Assembly: GCA_019915015.1 (NCBI GenBank)
Contig: JAHBBC010000034.1
Coordinates: 186,001-250,000, forward strand
Direction: 5' to 3'
DNA: 64,000 nt
From: Auriscalpium vulgare
Lineage: Eukaryota > Basidiomycota > Agaricomycetes > Russulales > Auriscalpiaceae
The notes under the pieces are model-generated. The model ran no database searches. It was not told where the DNA came from and saw only the letters and a program-made list of their open reading frames with translations. Positions 11,901 through 23,563 of the stretch are shown here, in pieces (position 1 is the stretch's first letter; every line of letters starts with the position of its first letter). Made by a program: the position numbers and the translations under genes.

Positions 11901-12549
11901 CAAATCCCCTTCATGTATCACTACGCCAATCGTCCTGGGCTCAGTACGCAACGCTCGCGTCAGACGATTGCGCAGTTCTTCAACACAACCACCGCCGGCC
12001 TACCTGGAAACGATGGTACATGCCTCGCCCAGTTCCCAATGTTAACTGCGCTCATGTTATTCTTCAGACTCTGGTATACATCTTCTGCTGATGGTCATCT
12101 TCACATGATTGACCCAAAGCTGGCACAGGTGCTATGGGTAGTTACGCATTTTTCTACCTTGCAGGGCTCTACCCCCTCCCGGCAACGCGTCAGCTACTCT
12201 TGTCATCGCCTTTCTTCCCATCGATTTCTTTCACCAACCCGGTCTTCAATTCGACCACAACCTTCAAAGCCAAAAATTTTGCAGGCAATCCTCCGGGTGG
12301 GACCGGCGGAAGTGTATTCGTCAAGGTACAGTGATTTCTCTGGCATGACCAGCTCGCAACGAAGCTGAGCAATCTCTACAGAGCGTTACAATTGATGGCG
12401 TTCCGTGGAAGTCAACCTGTTTTGTCGAATGGGATGTCTTCGAGACAGGCGCGACGGTCGAACTCGAACTCACTACAGATATCACCGTGCCGTGTGGATC
12501 AACGAACGATGCGCTACCTCCCTCTCTGTCGACGGGAGGCTACGACTGA
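8907..12549 (+). CDS. Secreted GH92 alpha-mannosidase
   Basis: The product belongs to the GH92 glycosidases (exo-acting alpha-mannosidases). It begins with a signal peptide (MRFYSLVTLTCIVPAFAQ) from the ATG at 8907, followed by FVNLFVGTTNGGHVFPG. Joining across the first intron (9049-9107) gives ATLPHGMVKVGMDTD. Further exons encode HAGYDANGTFRVLGFSQLHDD, WDTYRTLYPLMSLHDPERF, YAFDDFTISQVAKLLNK, FYEGSPL, YVPQDTAKLIEL, IPFMYHYANRPG and GLPGND. The last joins over an intron to DSGAMGSYAFFYLAGLYPLP, rebuilding the GNDDSG motif that carries the two catalytic aspartates. The gene has many exons separated by roughly 50-60 nt introns and ends at TGA 12549. Fungal GH92 enzymes trim mannose from glycoproteins or mannans outside the cell. 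It converges on the GH31 gene with an 86-bp gap. Confidence 0.85.
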
Positions 12550-12635
12550 GAATCGGGCGTCGTCACTGGGGCCGACGCTGGAGAAGACGACTAATTCGAT
12601 GTACCATTGCAATGCCCGTGAATACATCGACCGAG

Positions 12636-15600
12636 CTATGACTTGAACTCCACCGAAAACTCGTGCGTCAGCAAAATATCCACATCAACCTCCAGTACCT
12701 GCATCGTTGCATTGTGCGCAAACCTCACACCCTTGTGATCCTCGCCCTGTTCGCGCACCGTGACGTCGCTGGGTGCATTCTCCACCGCCAGGAACAGCAT
12801 CTTCGTGATCTTCACACCCGTCTTGTACCCGAACGTTCCAGTTGCGTTGAACTTCCTTTCCCCATACGCGAACTTCGTGTAAGTTGCATCCTTGGGCGTG
12901 ACGCTCACACCGTCGTCGAGGTACAGCCTGCCAGCCGCCAAACCGTCTGTCCCTGGTGCGACGATGATCTGAAAGTCGACTTCGCGCAGCTCCGCAGTAG
13001 TCATCGCTCCACTGGATCGCAGAGGCAGGATCGCGCCGCCTTTGATATGGAGAGGAATAGTGGTGAAGTCGACGTTGTTCAGAGTGACGTTCGCGCCTTG
13101 CCCTTCGACAGGCGCGAGAGTGGCGAAATCGTAGAAACGGTCCTTCGGGAGATAGATCGAGACAGATGTGGAGTTCTCGTCTGTTACGGGTGAGACGAGG
13201 ATGGAGTCCCCAAAGAAGAACTGGACGTCGATGGGGAATGTTGTGGGGTCCTTGGGGTACTTGAACCAGAGCGGGTGAAGGACAGGCGTGCCGTCGAGGC
13301 TGGCGGTATGGAAGGCTGTATAGAGGTAGTCGAGGAGACGATACCTATCAGGCGCATGGCGATGTTAAAACAAAATCAAAGACAGTCTGTCGTCGAGCTC
13401 ACCGGATGCTCATGATGTTCCTAGCCGCCTGCGCAACTGTTGGCCATTGATAGAACTCCTGGCTGATCGCCTGGTCCGTATTATGCTAACATCCTGACTG
13501 AGTACATTATGAACCATTAATGAGTTTGACTGACTTACGTTTCGCATGAATGGATTGAACGCGCCGAGCATTGCCCATCGAGCACATAGCAGCTCTGTCG
13601 TGTTGCTCGCTACAAGGCGTCCTCAGTACTTTGATATTCCTTCACTTTTGTAAGGGAGGGGACCGCTCACCGAACCCACAAACGTCGCTGCCGACCATGG
13701 GAACCTGGTACACCGTCGCCATGCTGAGCATGCCAGCGATGGATAGCCGGTATTGTTCCCACGTGCTCAGGTTGTCGCCGAGCCACTTGCCAACCTTTCG
13801 TCCTGCACCAGCAAACGTCGACCGTGTGATGACTAGCGTACGTTGGCCAGGGCGTCGCGCGAGCATCGCATCCCGCGTCGTGGTAGACATCATCGTCCCG
13901 TAAAGGTTGTCTGTCAGAATGCGAATGTCAGCAGGAGAATCGAAGTCACAGGTATACGACTCACGAGTGTCGTACTCAACGAGGCCATTGGCGTGGACGG
14001 CGTTTGTCTGGTGGTGCCATGATCAGTGGACACTCCTTACGAGCTCAATCCCACTCACAGCTGCGGTATGATTCGATATGGCCACAACGTCGGCATTGTC
14101 GATGGAATACGGGGGATTTAGGACGTCATCGCCGGGCTGTACCCTCTTGTGCTTATTCTGACTGCTATGCCCCAGGATCGGCGCGTTGGGGTCAGGCGGG
14201 GACGAAGTGCGTGCAGGCGGGAGGCCAAGCAACTCGGCTTGTGCGACGGCGTCATCACACGGAAAGTTACAAAACTTATCGAAATGTCAGTGGTCGCCAT
14301 ATGCGCTGGAAGACTAGGGCCGTACGCTAGCTGGCTCGTTCATGTCAATCCCGATCCCGTCGATGTCGAACCCTGTTTGGGGGCTGAAGAAGTCCATGAA
14401 CTCATTCGTCCAGTATCTGATCGACGGTGAGATAAAGGGCAGTCCCAGCGCAATGAAGAAAGACGTACTGCCCAATTTGAGGATGGAACCAATCGGGGAA
14501 CACGCTGACTCCTGAAGATGGAGACGTTGGAAAGATGTTGATTCGACTCGAGAGTCGAAGCAAGACTTGCTTACCCGTCCAAACAAGCCCTAAACTAGGG
14601 CTTCCGTCAGGCGCCTTGAGCCAGACGTCCAATGCAGTGCCTCGATCATACGATCCATAACCTTCATTCGGCAGGTAGCCAACGGCGGGGTCCGTGAACA
14701 GCACTGAGCACCGGTCACGACGTGAGAACAATCGGATTAGAAGGAATGACATGCGTACCAAATTTCTGCTTGTGGTCGTGCAGGTAGTCCACAATCTCGC
14801 GCATCCTCGACGTTGGGAAGTAGACCTGGTCGTTGGTGAAGACACGGCGCTTGTACATGTAGTCTTGCAGAACGTATCAGGAGTGTTCACGCGGGTTTTC
14901 AGGGGCAGAACTCACCGATGTCCACCCACATCGTCTCGAGAGGAATGTTCGCGGCCGAGTAGTTTGAGATTACATTCGCGACTTCGATATAGTCTGGTAG
15001 ATAGTCAGCACGAATTCAAAGTGATTGACGAGAAGTTGGCGTACTCTGAAAACCGAACCGACACTGGTGCAGCCCGAACGACCAGTACGGCACCTCCGCG
15101 GGCGTCCCAACCACCTCTGCATACTGCCTCGCCACCTCCGCCGGATCGTCCTCGCTGCCCGCCAGAAAGTAGAAATCCAGAATGCCACCAATGACATTAT
15201 ACTCCAGTGTCGTGGCTCCGTCCGCCGTCTCGTTATTGCGCAACTTGACGTCCATGCCATTCGAGTTCAGAAGGAACACGCCATGCGTGCCTGTTGTGCG
15301 ATGCTCGAAGTAGACGGGGTGGTTGCCGTAGAGGTTCGGGCCGGAAGGAACGCCGAACGCATTGCGCGACCATAGCGTACGCGTCGTGCTCGCCGGGTCG
15401 AGGCGAAAAGGCTCGGAGTGTTCGCCAAGCCCGTAGATGTTCGCATTCGGCGGGAGCGTCGTCTTGACGCGGAGGTACTGCGGCTCAAAGATGAGCGGAT
15501 GTGACGTCGTAGAGAACAGGACCTCTTTCGTCCGTGTGCGGGAGATGGTGAAAGTGAACGGCGCGTTGGTGAAGTTGAACTGGATTTCAGCAGATGAAGG

Positions 15601-15984
15601 GCGGACAGTGGGGTCCGGCTTGGGGCGCGGGAGCACAGATTCGGGCACCTCGTAGCGATTTGTCGTAGGGTCGATGATCTTGAGGTGGATGCGCGTGCCT
15701 ATGCATTGTGTCAGCCGCAAGAATCGAAGTGCACGATCTTCGTACGCACCTGTCTCGTAAATAGCCTCCATCTTCAGCGTCTTCGTATCGTTCCCGAACA
15801 CGTTGCAGGCGGGTCCCGCCAGCACAAGCGTCGCGGTCAGCTTGGACGCGGCAATCTCGACATCGGTTGCGTTGTACCCGGGACACCCGTCTAGCACTGG
15901 GGGGTCGACATACTCGGCTTGCGCGGCGCGGAGCGATAGAAAGGCGGTGGCTAGAAGCCCATAGAGCTGGCCATGAATCCGCAT
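12636..15984 (-). CDS. Secreted GH31 alpha-glucosidase-type hydrolase
   Basis: A signal peptide ([23 protein letters not shown]) from the ATG at 15984 leads into the GH31 N-terminal beta-sandwich. Visible motifs there include [41 protein letters not shown] and [21 protein letters not shown]. The nucleophile motif [11 protein letters not shown] lies at about 14320-14372, with the Asp codon near 14345. The acid/base motif GKWLGDN lies near 13775, followed by [10 protein letters not shown]. The C-terminal beta domain ends ...SVEFKS at TAG 12636. All diagnostic residues seen are intact, and the gene is split by many short introns. GH31 covers alpha-glucosidases and alpha-xylosidases; the exact specificity cannot be read here. 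Together with the convergent GH92 gene it suggests extracellular alpha-glycan breakdown. Confidence 0.87.
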
Positions 15985-17111
15985 GACTGACGAGACCTCT
16001 GCAGGACGTTAGTCTGGAGATGCAACAAACATCAGCGGGCACGGAAAAGGGAGGGAACGTGGTCGGCGCACCTGTGACCTCGCTCGCTGTGGGACGACGC
16101 GGGCAAAGAAAGCAGTGACTGGCGCGCCGTCCTTATGTAGCCTCAACCAAGGCGTGCGAAATGAACCAGGAATTCATCGATCGAGGCCGGCGGGAGGACT
16201 GAAGAAGATATTGAATTCGTTCGTCCAAGTATCTAGCCGGAAATGTGTCAGACTGCGATAGAGCCATCTCGCGATCCTGTTGAACTCACTTTCCACGTGC
16301 AGACCGTTCATCGCTCTCACAGACCGCCACCAATCGCCTCCGGATCCCTCACCCTATCTGGCCTTGATACTGCAGTGTCGAGCGCCGAGGCCGGGCTGAG
16401 GGGGCATGCGAACAACATGGTCGGACGGACCGAGACGGTGTGCCAGACTTTGCTCTAGCTTTGCCGTCCTGAACAGTGAACAGTGAGAATATTCGGAAAC
16501 GGCGGTTGGAGTTGCGCCGAAAATTGGCTTGTGGTCACCTAAATTCGAAAAACGCGGGCTGCGTGTTCAACTAATGTCTGTATACCAGAGGTATTTATAA
16601 CACTCACATTTAGCCCGCTGCAAATAGCCAGCCTTTGATGTAGACCGGTGACCGTCTGCCTGACGACTTGAGGTGTCGTAAGACGCGACACTTCTCCCCA
16701 AGTGTCGGGACAGGGGGATTACGAGTCCACTTTTGATGCGCGCCTCGATGCTCGATGCGCTTCGCTATGTTTGCATCGACGTTGACGCGAGGTCGTTGAA
16801 CGTTGAGGGCGTTGAGGGCGTTGAGGAGAGGGAGGTCGCCCGGTGAGCGAGGCGCGACTCCTTAGCCGGCATCTGCCGGCACACCCGGTCCACCGTGATT
16901 TCGCAGAGGTCTTGTCTGCGTCGCACAATCTGAGCTTCTGATTTCCTATGTACAAGACGTGTCTGCTACATTTCAATAGTACATACGAGAATGCGCATTG
17001 ACGTCGACGATGCGGTCCATGTCCTGAAGGTACGCGTAATTCAATCAAAATCTACCTGCATGCCAGAAAAAAGTACAAATCGGTGTGGAGTGGGTATTGC
17101 ATTGCGTGGAG
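15985..17111. other. Intergenic region with degenerate FunK1 flank
   Basis: No gene is supported. About 16270-16350 shares fragments with the recurrent FunK1 intergenic block. From about 16880 to 17111 the sequence is the conserved downstream flank of FunK1 copy C; its homology to the other flanks ends near 16880. Confidence 0.5.
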
Positions 17112-17969
17112 TCACTGCACTGGATATTCGAGTACCTTCATGACCTCCTGCACTTTCTCGTAATAGGCATCATCCGATGTGGTGTCAATGACTGGGACGT
17201 GCTTAGCCCCACGAAGGACGATCGCTGGTTTGGTGAGCTGTCGGTTGGCCCAGGCTCCTGCGGTGAGGTTGAGAAGGTTATATGCCAGTGGCCAGTCATC
17301 CTTCCAAGCCTCCGCTACGTCTTCCTTCTCCATGCCATCTATCACAAAGACGAGCTTCTTCTCGTAACATTCCTCATAGTCTCCTGTTTCCCATGTGGCG
17401 GCTGGCCGCGGACCTTTCTTGAGCCTCTCCCCGTCTTCGCCGAAGCTGAGGAACTCAAACACGAGGACCCAGACGAACGACTCCAGGTCGTGATAGTAGG
17501 TCCTCGCGATCTTTCCATCCCAGTACTCGGAATCGAGTAGCGCGAGCGGCATGAAGGGGACGGTGCCGGTGCGTTCTACGTAGGTGTGCTCTCCTGAGAT
17601 GTTTCCCAGGTCCCAATCGTTGAGAATGCCGTGAACGGTGCCGTCTGAATCCTTGTAGTACATGAGGTTGGCGAGGCTCGGATCTCTGTGTTGAATGCCC
17701 TCTTTCCACACATGATAATGGCCTAGATACAAGTCAGCGTGACTCAGAGTAAGTTGAAGTGGCGACGTACACTTAACACAGTCAAACCACGCTTTCACGA
17801 ATTCTGGGCGGCGCAGTTCACGGATCGGCTGCAGCGACTGGAAGGCGACGGTGCCAGGCACGCGGCGATTGAGGTTCGGGAGAGGACGAAGTGTATCACA
17901 AATGCCGCCCATCTCCAAATGAAGGTTCTCAGAGTCAGCCGGCGGCAAAGCGAGGATGCGCGAGGGCAT
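17112..17969 (-). CDS. FunK1-like kinase C-lobe protein, copy C
   Basis: Two exons (17969-17771 and 17722-17112) with a 48-nt intron give 269 residues. The catalytic loop HRDPSLANLMYY is intact, followed by NDWDLGNI, RTGTVPFMPLALL and YYHDLESFVWVL. It opens MPSRILALPPADSEN and lacks the N-lobe. The tail ends EVMKVLEYPVQ, a type shared with copy O (57400-58701). It lies in the single-copy island and is more diverged than the duplicated copies, so it may be an older member and a donor for copy O's tail. The conserved upstream motif near 18120-18160 is present. Confidence 0.82.
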   Translation of the reverse strand: MPSRILALPPADSENLHLEMGGICDTLRPLPNLNRRVPGTVAFQSLQPIRELRRPEFVKAWFDCVKCTSPLQLTLSHADLYLGHYHVWKEGIQHRDPSLANLMYYKDSDGTVHGILNDWDLGNISGEHTYVERTGTVPFMPLALLDSEYWDGKIARTYYHDLESFVWVLVFEFLSFGEDGERLKKGPRPAATWETGDYEECYEKKLVFVIDGMEKEDVAEAWKDDWPLAYNLLNLTAGAWANRQLTKPAIVLRGAKHVPVIDTTSDDAYYEKVQEVMKVLEYPVQ

Positions 17970-18300
17970 GCGCAGCGAGAACGTGAACGCGAGGCGAGCA
18001 GGCGCCTGGCGTGAGGGCGGGCGGTCGTGGAGGTGAAAGAGCCTGAGCGAGGGAAATGGGAACAATGATTTTGAGCGACACCAACGGCGGCGTGCCAGAC
18101 ACGAGGTAGGTGTGGGTGTCGGCTGTCGACAAGGCTGCCACGATGTATGCATGCGGTCAGGGTGCCGGCGCGACTGGGCGTCTGTCGTGGAGGTTCGCGT
18201 AGGACTGTGGATGCAATTATTTAGTCGAAATGTAGCGACTTGTATGCCAAAATGATAGCACTTACGGTTTGATTTGCACTGGGCATTGGATCGCGCGGCG

Positions 18301-19036
18301 TCACTGCACCAGATATCCGTGTCGCTTCACGATGTCAAGAACGGCACTGTAATGGGTATCATCCAGTATCGGCTCAGGGACGGCTTGGAAATCGAACATG
18401 CTCAAGTCTCGTCGGTGGAGCTGGGATATGATCACCCAGAGGAGATTAATGGCTAGTAGCCACCGAGTCTTCCAAGCCTCCGGCGGGTTTTCAATATAAG
18501 GTATGACGTCTCGCGTCAAAAAGCACAATTTCTTCTCGGAGCACGCCACATAGTCTCCTGTGAGCCACGCGCCAGCTGCTCTTTTGGTCTCCGTCTTGCG
18601 GTCACAGTCGAAGTTGAGGAGTACAAAGGTGAAGGCCCATATGAGCGATAGGCCTTGATAGTAGGTCCTCTCGATTGTTCCAGCCCAGTACTCGGAATTG
18701 AGGAGCTCGAGCGGCATGAAGGGGATTGAGCCCGTGCGGTCTAGGTAGCTGTCGGCGATGATGGCCTAGGTACAAATCAGCGCGCGACTCGGACACAAAT
18801 CCCGGCGCGACGTACTTCTCACACAATCGAGCCACGCTTTTACGAACTCGTCGCCACGCAGCTCGCGGACCGGCTGTGCGGCTGTAGCATTTCGATTGCG
18901 ATGGTGCGAAGCACATGTCGGCCGACGTTCGCGACGGGACGAGGCCCGGGGCTTCACGGATGCCGCGCGTTTCCGAATGAAAGGAGTTGATGGCGCCATG
19001 GGTTGGCGGCGGCGATGCGATGGCGCGCGGAGGCAT
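18301..19036 (-). pseudogene. FunK1-like copy D, catalytic loop deleted
   Basis: Homology to copies A, G and P starts at MPPRAIASPPPTHGAIN (ATG 19036). A one-base loss near 18940 shifts the frame relative to copy G. Near 18755 the acceptor and the first few bases of exon 2 join directly to the segment just before the TGS...PFMPLELL position. This removes about 135 nt that encode the catalytic loop and the DWD motif. The remainder (MPLELLNSEYWAG... to KRHGYLVQ) is open to 18301. The HDLESF motif is altered to YYQGLSLIW. The copy cannot encode a kinase fold. Confidence 0.75.
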
Positions 19037-21023
19037 GTACAGTGATGGCGTGGATGCGCCGTGGGGTCGTGGGCGCAAGTAGTGCGCGCAGGGGCGTGGT
19101 GTGATGCGGTGTGGTGCCGGGTCGTTGGGTAGGGTTGGGTGCTGTCGGGCGAGAGGTTGAGCGTGGGCATTGAGGAAACGATATGAACGCAACGAACGGC
19201 AGTGGGTGATGTCCGTTGTCGACAAGTGCCCCTGCCACGATGTATGCGCGCATCAGGGTTGGGCGCCGGGCGCGGATCGACGACGACTCGAGGACGCGCC
19301 TCGTGCCGTGCATGTGGAGAGCGATCGTGCGTTGAGTGCAGACCACAGGGGATGATACTGGCTATGAAAGATGAGGATGCGCGCGAGTGTAGCTCCCTGC
19401 ACAGTCACCTGTGCTCGAAGGTTGAACGTCAGCTACTCCACCTTAGTATCTCTGGAGGGCTTGGTCGGGACTCGGCCGTCTGCTCGTCCGGAGGGGCTTG
19501 CAGGGTCTGGGACGAAAAGATTGTGCCAATTCATGGCAACAGAGAGGTCGAGATGCCTGAGAGCCAATGCTAGCCACGAGCCGACGGCGATGCGAGCATA
19601 CGCGAGGAAATCTGCATTGTGTCTGAGGACGTGGGCCGATGTATGTGTGTGCGAGGCAACCATGTACTGCAAGGGTCGACGAGCGCCCCCGGCCGGAAGT
19701 CTCGGGCCGATGCTTGCACGAGCCTTCTCGTCGCTGTGAAGGACGCGACAGATTGCCTCCTCCACCCATCTGTCAGCTACGCGGTCTTGACGTGCGCTTA
19801 GGGGGCAGGCAGGCTGTTAAACCGGGGACTATGTCGTCCGAGGTGCGTTTGACTGTGCTCTGGTAGCTCTCATCTACTCGCTGACATGACCGTGGACCTC
19901 ACAACACATGCGCGTTGAACCCCATTCAGGACTCATTCAGGCCTCACGCAGCAAGCAACCCGGTGTCCCGGGAATACTCAACCCAACGCTCGACACCTCT
20001 TCCACATCGCCGCCGTACCTCTCTGACTCCTCGACGCTTTTGCCGCGCTGAAGACACTCGACGCGCGTATCCCCGCGAAGAATTCGACAGGGTTTTCCTC
20101 AGCGCGCCCGCGTCTGCCGCTGCTGCTTGTTACAGTTCGCGAGCTTGAACCGCCCTTGATGGACGGTGTTCGGTCGTTCATGAATTCTCTCGTCCTCGAC
20201 ATCTGCAAGCTGTGGTTGATTCTTTTGTCTCGCGCTGCTGAAGTCTCGCGCCGTTGAAGCTTCGAGCTCTCGATTCAGCTCGAATGGGTTCTAGGTATGT
20301 GTCAAAATACTGGCTCCTAATGGCTCTGACCCCCCAACCTAGGCGTGCGCCGCTCAATGCCCACCTCATCTTCCTTCCTTAGCCGAAAGAGCTGTCGAAT
20401 TGCTCGTGCCAAAAAGCCATGGCGTCCTCCTTCGGTTGTGCTCGTCCAGCGCATATGAGCGATCTGCCGCTGACCATTTCTTGGATAAGAAGACCAGCGC
20501 CGTCCATGCGGAGGCGGTATCGACCCCTAGCGGTGACCCTGGTGGATGTCGCTGGATGTTGATTGCTACAAGCACACTCGTATCGTGAGCGGGTCATTCA
20601 TCGAAGGCGCGAGTACGTGATCGTCTAGGCTATGTCACCGTACGGCAATGCGCGGGACTTTCAAGTCGGTTTCAGTTGGCACTCAGTTCCAACATGTGCG
20701 CCTTTTATATCTTTCATAGGAGTGTATTGCTGACTGGTCGTCGATGTACAGCCCGAGTCGGATATCGGAAAGGGTCGATCTGCTGCAAGTCAAGGACAGT
20801 GCCGCGCGCCGAAGAGACTCGTCATTCGGATCTATTGCACATAGCCGGCGTCAGCCGTGGTCCACTTGCTCCGTCTCCGAGTCGGGGCTTGCTATCCACT
20901 TTCCATCCGGCTTATGCTAGCTTATGCTAAGTACGTTCGACGGCTCATCTCGCACTGAGTTCGGAAAGGCTTTAAAAGCATGCTACGAAAGTATGTTTCT
21001 TCATTGAATCTACCGCTCTAGAA
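19037..21023. other. Copy D promoter and leader, then gene-free region
   Basis: About 19037-19400 is the conserved upstream region of copy D, and about 19450-19770 is a diverged copy of the leader and intergenic block. From about 19900 to 21023 no gene is recognised. A TTTAAAAG element at about 20972 could serve as the core promoter of the aldo-keto reductase gene. Confidence 0.45.
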
Positions 21024-22388
<1,365 letters not shown>

Positions 22389-22782
22389 GATCGCACAGTG
22401 TTAAATGCCACAAGGAATGGTTTTTGTTCGTGTTCTAGAATGCAATGTGTGCGTATGATGTGATGTACCGTTGGGTGGGAGATTTCTTCAGTCGTGACTT
22501 GAATCATGAGCAAAGAGTACAGTCTGAGTAGGACTGCCGGTCTAGTTTTCATGAACTTACCCGCTGCACGGGTTGCCCATCCGTTGCACCTCGGGGAACA
22601 CGAGGATCACGGTACACGTCAGAGGATACCAAACACTTTGCGAATTCAAGGAACGGAAAATAACACGATATAGATACATGTGGTTCATCTAGCATATACA
22701 AGTAAGCGTCAAGAATCATGTACAGTGCGCACAAGGTAATAAGCAAGAAATTCGGATCCAGAGGCACGGGCAGGGGCTATGT

Positions 22783-23563
22783 TCAATCGAGGAGATCGAA
22801 CTTCAAATCGTTTTCGAGCTGTTCGACAGTTTTCACGCGCCGCATAGTGACGCTGCGCATGCCCGCAAAGAGGGCCTGTACACGCCAAAGCAGCCGCGTC
22901 AGCATCCTGTGCCTGAGAGGAGAACTCGGCGTACAAAGAGATTTTTGGAGAGCACCTTCATGCGCCTGCGCGCGCCGCGCCCATTCGATTCCCTAGACGC
23001 CACCGTCGTCGAGGTGTCCGCGGTCGACGCATCGGGCATCGTTTGCATGTCGCCCCAGTCCTCGATGACAATTTTCGGCTAGTATCGTCACGTCAGCGTG
23101 GATGGAGCAAAGAGTGAAGCGAGTCGTACGATAATGAGGGGCGGCTTTGCGGTCTGCTGGCACTTTGGGTTGCGTCTGTCGGCAGCCTGCCAGGACATTA
23201 GGCAGCAGAATGACCGGAGAACAGGGAATTGCTTACTGCTATAGCGGGCGGCGTGAAAGCAGATGACGGCACCGGTGAACGCACTGCGGGGTGTTGGGGC
23301 ACGGTGGGGCGAGCGCAGCGGTAATCCACGGTCCTCTGAGGAGAACGTCAGAGACAAATTGTATGAGAGACGGTGCCAAGTACCATGTGAGGCTCAGATT
23401 TTTCGCGTCTGACGTGAGGATGTTGCTGAACCACTGGCTGTCTCGACGTGTTCTCCAGCGGCGTGCGATAACGGAGTGGCAGAGGCTTGACGGTGTCCGG
23501 ATCTTCGCTGGCAGCGAGAACCCAATCGATGGAGGGGTAGGGAGGAGAGATGCGCGCTTGCAT
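22783..23563 (-). CDS. Unrecognised small multi-exon gene
   Basis: I do not recognise this protein. From the ATG at 23563 (MQARISPPYPSIDWVLAAS) a coherent spliced frame can be followed through ...RREKSEPHM, RTVDYRCARPTVPQHP, AADRRNPKCQQTAKPPLII and PKIVIEDWGDMQTMPDAS to RGARRRMK. Each join uses a GT...AG intron of about 45-55 nt. The end may be MRSVTMRRVKTVEQLEN... with a stop at 22783, but I could not find an in-frame splice for the last exon; the alternative frame ends near 22709. The sequence is polar and lacks a signal peptide or a membrane segment. Confidence 0.4.

Noticed and set aside
17970..18152. N-terminal extension of copy C (MHTSWQPCRQPTPTP...)
   Set aside because: It covers the conserved upstream DNA motif and has no counterpart in the protein family.
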